NCBI GenBank assembly: GCA_037957365.1
Contig: JARHVA010004908.1
Coordinates: 355,501 to 419,500, forward strand
DNA: 64,000 nt
Direction of reading: 5' to 3'
DNA from: Torreya grandis
Taxonomy: Eukaryota > Streptophyta > Pinopsida > Cupressales > Taxaceae
Shown here: positions 58,389-64,000 of the stretch, in pieces
How positions within the stretch are numbered: the stretch's first letter is position 1
Layout of the letters: each line of letters begins with the position of its first letter
The notes under the pieces: generated by a model
The model's database searches: none
Told to the model about the DNA's origin: nothing
Seen by the model: the letters and a program-made list of their open reading frames with translations, nothing else
Program-made: the position numbers and the translations under genes

Positions 58389-61073
58389 TGTCACCAAATA
58401 TTAAACCTTAGAAGGAGTTGTTTTAGCTTCTTATAGATTTGGGAAACATGGGAACATTTAAAAGTATGTGGATGTAACAATATTATAAATGAGCCTCTAG
58501 ATTTAAGGGCTAGCTCCCTGAATGTATCATACAATGTTTATCACTTAAATTACTTCTTACTTATGGGGAAAAGAGTTAGAGAATGAATAAATTAAACCTA
58601 ATATAAAGTAGGTGATGCACCAAATGTATTCCATATGATCATCATATTCTACGATGATGAAACAAGGTAATACAAACTAGTTTCTATGTCTTAATGGGTT
58701 ATAACATGAACATTTCAATATAGAGGTGAGATGCAAGAAACAACACAAGACAAATGAACCAAAGTGTAGATTTCACACTCCAAGGATAATTTTACACTTG
58801 AAAAATCTTTACACATTATACTGCACTATATATGACCTTTTAGGCTAGGAATTATCACTCAAACATGAAAGGATAAGGGAATGAAGAATAGAGAATTATC
58901 ACTTATCATCACCATACATCACTTTTAGACTTAGATAATTATTCTAAACTTAGAAACAAATTTGTATTAATGTTCAAAGGTTAAATATGACATAACTAAT
59001 AGGGATTCACCATACATTGTGTGGTCTCCTTATAAAGGATAAAATTGTAGCTACTTATAGCATTTGAGAGAGGGAGAAGCAGTGAAAAAGTGAATCAAAT
59101 GAGTTCAACCTTGTTTGAATTGTAGTTACAACTACCTCTACTAGTATGTTTCTTTAGAACTCCTTGATTGGTTTGGGTCATCTCAATTAGTTAAAACAAT
59201 TCATTTTTCATTTCCTTATACTTCCATATAGTTATAATGATGGGATAAAGTGAATTTGAGATAATCTCAAATATCAATGTAGATAAAACAATCATATCTA
59301 TCTGGTATAAATTTGTCCTAGTGTTAACTACTCCAAATAGGTTTGTCATGGCATGCATAATGGATATAAGGGGTACCTTTCATGTATTTGGTATTGGATA
59401 TGAAATTTTTGGGGTCTATGTGTATGCCTTCATGGCATCCTTTTAGATTCTATCTCTTGTTCCAACTTAGTCATGCTCAAACATTCCCCTATGCACATGG
59501 GTCTACTATAGATGGAAAACCAATCACAAACTATTGGTTTTCCTATAATTTCCATATTAATATAGACCTATAGACTATATATACTCCTTTAGAGATCTAA
59601 ATAGGTCTAAAAGAACCAATATATCTTTGTAAGAACCAAATATGCATGGATCCTTATTAAAAATAGTGAAAATAATTGTAGAGATAACTGTATCTGATAT
59701 AAATTTATGATCCAAAAGTATATATTTAGCCTTAATGGTGGTCCTTTATGTTGTTTATCACCTTGGCTACATCAGTGTATCAATTTAATGACATTGGATT
59801 GAGCTTAAATGGTGACAAGATGATCTTACAAAACCTATTTTATTCCATAAAAAATGGTTTCTTGACTTTCGTTGAAAGTCTTGTGCTCATATTGGCTATC
59901 GATATCTAACTCAACCTATTGACATATTGACCCATCTCATACCATTGATTCTACTCAGTACAAATGACCATGAGTAATTGATCTTATCTTTGACTTGTCA
60001 ACTCTATCCAAGATTACATCATGTGGTAGCCCCACATTTGATTTTAGGATCTTGTTATCATTCTGTCAACTCATGTATTTGTACCATGTATAAATATCTT
60101 GAGCTCCTTAAATATTTAACTCATCTCACACCATTGGACCAAGATGTATGATGTAATATGAATTGTTAGATCTATTAGGACCCACTATTTGAAAACCAAA
60201 GGCTATTTCATGAGCTTAAGATTAATGTCCATGCTCTCATCTAATGACATTTTCATTATCATAATTGATTTTCATGTGACCATCAAATTAAAGCTCAAAA
60301 ATATTCATTTTTCTTGATATTAAACTTGATGTTAGAATGAACATATTATGTTTTAGGTCCATCTTTAAAATATTATAACTTGAGCTAGAAGCTCATGTAG
60401 ACTTGAAAATTTTAGAGAATTTTCCAAACATGAAAAACTACCTAGTGCTATAATATTTTAGCTTATGAGGGTTTCTTGAGTGAAGATAAAAAATGAACAA
60501 AATAGATTCTTCATTCATTCTTCGATGATGTCCTAGATAGCCTAGCTCATTAGACTCAGTAGGATGAACTTTGAAGTCTTAGATCTCAAGATAGAAGGCT
60601 CATCAAGATATGAAACATGTAGATCATGGTCTTGACACTAAGGACATTAATCTACATGGTCTGATGGTCACCTAATTCTTTTTAAGTATATTTAAAAAAT
60701 AGACAAGCAAATTATTCCATTTTGGTTTCCATGTAAAGTCTTGATGATGGTTTGGATTCACAAAGATTATTATTGATCTATTCCTTGATATTTAAAAGCT
60801 CAAATGGATTCATTGATGCATAAACAAGCTTGTTTCATGCTCTAACTATATTAATCACCATGAAGACCTACCACTTACATATATGACTCTAAAATGACCC
60901 CTAAGATACCAAATGGTATAAGGATTGACTAAGATGATGACCATGACTATGATGGAATATGAAATGACATAAAATAAGCTACAACATACCCCATGACATT
61001 ATAAAAATCCCTTATACAATTTTTTGAATATAGGGGGTTGACCTATTTTGGCCTAAGGTAAAAATGGTCTACA
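58389..61073 (-). repeat. Element F 5' LTR
   Basis: 2,685 bp, aligned with 52073-54765. Shared blocks include gagcctctagatttaagggc and tattggctatcgatatct. On the minus strand it starts TGTAGACCATTTTTACC. Confidence 0.87.
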
Positions 61074-61082
61074 GTTAGGTCT

Positions 61083-62879
61083 TAAAACTTGGCATGGAGA
61101 TGTATGGGTACACTAGGTCCTCAAATATGTCTTTATTTATCCAATATCCTTTGTAATTTATTATATATAATTAGGTTTACTTATTTTGAGAGCTATAAGG
61201 AATTAGGCCTAATGAGACCTTTTGAAGCAAAATCACATCTTTTAAACTATTTGAAAGATCACATTGTCTTATTTTAGGTCTTTTATGATGTTGATATGGC
61301 ATCCATGGAGGAAGTTTTATTTCTTCAAGACAAAATAAAATTTTCTCACCCTATACACCATATTACAAGAGGAGGATTTTAAGTGATCAATCATCAAGTC
61401 AATATATAAGAGCTATTCAACATGATAATCAAGGTTGATTCTCACCTTCTATGCAACTTAGAGTATAAGAAAAGAGTTAAGAGGTTGGTTTTAATAAACA
61501 TTCAAATGTTTGAAGGAGTGTTTAATAACTTCAAGGAGACCTTTCCTATTCCAAACCATGAACACAAAATCAAAGATGCATTAAGAAACTTCTAAAAACC
61601 TAGGTAAGGTGGAGAGACCTCATAAATAAATGAGGATAAGTATTCAAAATAGGAATTTATGAGGACTTGAATACCTATTTTCATGGAGGATAATTTATTC
61701 ATGAAGGCAGATATGTAAGAAAGGATATAGGGAATGTGAGCAAAGATATAGGAATTTCAAGTGGTTAAACTTGATCAATCAATGCTCAAGACTTATTCAA
61801 GTTTCCCAAGAAAGTTCATCTCTACCTTATTTTCCATTATTTTAAGAAAATAGAAGAGAGAATCTAGGAAACACTATGTAATGTTTGAAGGATGTGAAGA
61901 TAAATTGAGTCATTCCTATTTTGGGGTTCCTTTGTCTCTCCTCTCTTACTCTATTCTATTTTTACTTTATTTTATAGCATTATGATATAAATTTTTGGAT
62001 TTTTATACATTGAAAAGTTATCAAAAAAATTTAATACACCTTTTGAAGAAATAACAAGCTAGTTTCCTCTATTTTAAGGTGGTTGTGTGAAGTGTATGTA
62101 TGTTTTTCATTGATATAACATTGTGAATCATTATATTTCTTATGTTAATGTCTAGTTTTTGTGACTTCTTACAACATATTTGAGTTTATACATGTCATAC
62201 TAAGTGTCTAGGTTTAATCTCAATCCAAGTTTGGATGTCAATTCAATAATATTTCATTCCTTCTATGCAAAGAGTGGGTGTTGTTAAGTCTTTTGTATGA
62301 AACACTATTGTAGAAGCCATATACCTAAAGTGAAGAGAATGTGTAGGCTATTTTTCTTCCTAATAATTTCAATTGCAATAAAAAATAGTCAAAAACATTG
62401 GTGTGTAACCTTTCATTCAAGTTTTCATGTCAATTCTAGTGAAATCATTATCCCTTCACCCTTTTCCTTAGTAAAAAAAACAATAGTAAGTAGGATTAGA
62501 TATATAATTTAGTGATTCAATCAAGGTAACCATCCCTATATATGGATATTGTATCCATCTCAAAGTTACCCACACTTTAGAGAGATTCTATTATTTCAAT
62601 ATGAGTGGGAAGTTGCACACATTCTCATAAGGGTAGAAATGCTAATTGATAATAAGAACCAAGGCCAAAGTGACCCAAATAACCAATAAAACTATCTTGT
62701 AGTTTCACATGACTATAATAAATTTTTAGGTCATATTGTGAGTGGTCATATATCTACCATTACTATCCATCTTATATTGAATTCTAATAGACCAGGATTA
62801 CCATCAAACAATGCAAACAATCTACTAATGTCAATAATACTTCATTAAACTATGATAAAAAAGTACAATAAGAACCAAG
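61083..62879. other. Unassigned AT-rich region
   Basis: No domain recognised on either strand. A pyrimidine-rich stretch around 61920-61990 and the position upstream of a gag/protease fragment would fit an LTR and leader of element G, but no second copy lies in the window to prove it. Confidence 0.4.
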
Positions 62880-64000
62880 GATTACCATTTCAGAACCCTA
62901 TGATGATAACCCTTCATTACCCTATGACTATATCCAAGTGTACCATTAATCAAATATTATCCTCTCTATCCCATCTCTATCATTTTCTAGTTATGATGGT
63001 CTTTTACCCAATCCATATTATGAAATCATAACTTGGTGGTCTAAACCAACCATACCAGGTCGACAACCTCCTACCAATGAATTGATCCAACCCACTATGT
63101 TATCTAGGAATAAGCTAATTACCACTATTAATGAAAAAATGTATGACATTATGGAATAACTCTTGTGAAAATATCTATTTTATATTTGTTATATACATAT
63201 ACCATCCATAATAATATCCTTACATAACTCCTAGGCCAATCCCAAGTGCCTAATGGAATTGCACTAGACAAATTTCAAGCTTTGGCTAGACACCTAGCCC
63301 TAAGCCAATAGTTAACGTTTGACCAAACTCATATGTCATCCATTGGCCCTCTTCATAATAATTCATTTTACATTGAGGTTGTTGTCACATGACATAAGGT
63401 TAAACATGTCCTCATAGACAATATATCATGCTTGAATATTATTTGTCTAACTCTCATTAAGCATATATGATATAAAGCCACTAACCTTCAGCCAAAGACT
63501 ATTACTATCAAGGCCTATGATAATGAAGAATGGGAATCATAAGGAACCATAAGTTTGCCATTGATCATTAGGATTTTAACCCATGATACACTTTGCCATG
63601 TGCTAGACCTATATTTTTCATAAAATTTGCTTTTGGGTAGACCATGGATACATGAAATTCATATAAACCATTCAAAATTTCACCATGTCTTAGTTTTTGT
63701 CACTCTAGGATAAAGTTCTCTATCCATGGATATTTATAACCATATTAACACTACAATCACTTGGAGGCTGAATATGAAAGCTATAATTACCTTTTTGGTT
63801 TAGACCCAGTACCAAAGAAAGATAAAGACAAAGAGATACTTGTTTAATTACCAGAGGCCAATTACATAGATCCTAATAGCTTTTCCTTACCCTCACATAT
63901 GCCTCTTATTGAAATGTCTAATAATTTTACCATTTCAAGCAATGGTCCAAGAGAGTATTTTATCATGACACATTCCATATACCCAAGCTTCCAAAAAATC
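62880..64000 (+). pseudogene. Element G: decayed gypsy gag/protease fragment, cut by window end
   Basis: From 63246 one frame reads VPNGIALDKFQALARHLALS, then FYIEVVVT, HVLIDNISCLNIICLTLIKH (Asp of the protease motif in place, following Gly replaced), TITIKAYDNEEW, TLCHVLDLYFS and NLLLGRPWIHEIHINHSKFH, ending at about 63714. Plant gypsy proteases have this ITIKAYD to LLGRPWIH layout. Five or six stops occur. Upstream (62880-63170) the plus strand gives Tyr/Pro-rich gag-like reading. Downstream an acidic linker (AEYESYNYLFGLDPVPKKDK) runs to the edge. The rest of pol would lie to the right. Confidence 0.7.

Larger units (their letters stand above)
52073..61077 (-). mobile_element. Element F: gag-protease-only gypsy element of the B lineage
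   Basis: Minus-strand element with LTRs 52073-54765 and 58389 to about 61073-61077. The internal region has a primer site, gag and protease matching B, then unrelated AT-rich sequence to the 3' LTR. Extra RNase H, RT, RNase H and integrase are absent, so about 3.7 kb of B's plan is missing. A possible target duplication ggtct lies at 52068-52072 and 61078-61082, but it requires four extra bases at the right LTR end. Confidence 0.82.

Noticed and set aside
61303..61800. Possible coding in the region right of F
   Set aside because: Short reading with frequent stops and no known motif.
1..64000. Host genes, tRNAs, rRNAs, CRISPR arrays or a novel cellular system
   Set aside because: Everything recognisable is retroelement-derived; remaining stretches are stop-rich AT sequence without supporting signals.

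Overview
The window is intergenic plant nuclear DNA made almost entirely of LTR retrotransposons, most of them nested and decayed. I find no host gene, tRNA, rRNA or CRISPR array. The base composition is AT-rich, the elements are plant Ty1/copia and Ty3/gypsy (Tat-like) types, and almost every reading frame is broken. This suggests a seed plant with a large, repeat-rich genome. I cannot name the species.

Layout. (1) 1-4245: an inverted-repeat (fold-back) structure (arms 1-795 and about 2000-2535; the left arm carries a 302-bp tandem duplication), then featureless AT-rich DNA. (2) 4251-51409: element A, a minus-strand copia-type element with LTRs of about 2.9 kb and TSD tttaa. Its only recognisable coding is a long gag, with no pol. 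Two insertions have blown it apart. Inside its gag lies element B (10314-34073, plus strand, gypsy, TSD ggaac/agaac), and inside B's gag lies element C (13566-27146, plus strand, gypsy/Tat-like, TSD taggt/taggc). Inside A's right LTR lies element D (36097-49634, minus strand, gag-only, perfect TSD tggtc), and inside D's right LTR lies element E (40551-49054, minus strand, gypsy). (3) 52073 to about 61077: element F, minus strand, with LTRs of about 2.7 kb around gag and protease only. (4) about 62880-64000: a decayed plus-strand gypsy gag/protease fragment (G) running off the window.

Relationships. B, E and F belong to one lineage, judged by gag/protease/pol similarity, LTRs starting TGTTGACC or TGTTAACC, and a hairpin at the LTR start. 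B has the whole domain set, E has lost gag and most of the protease, and F has lost all of pol after the protease. B and E place an extra (archaeal/plant-type) RNase H between protease and RT. C has its extra RNase H after the RT-linked RNase H, the order normally given for Tat elements. Insertion order from nesting: A is oldest; B and D came later; C (into B) and E (into D) are the youngest of the nest. By eye the LTR pairs of B, C and E differ by roughly 10% and those of A by clearly more; these are impressions, not computed values.

How the parts would have worked: gag forms the particle, protease cuts the polyprotein, RT/RNase H copies RNA to DNA between the LTRs, and integrase inserts it. 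All copies carry stops, frameshifts or altered catalytic residues, so none looks able to move by itself.
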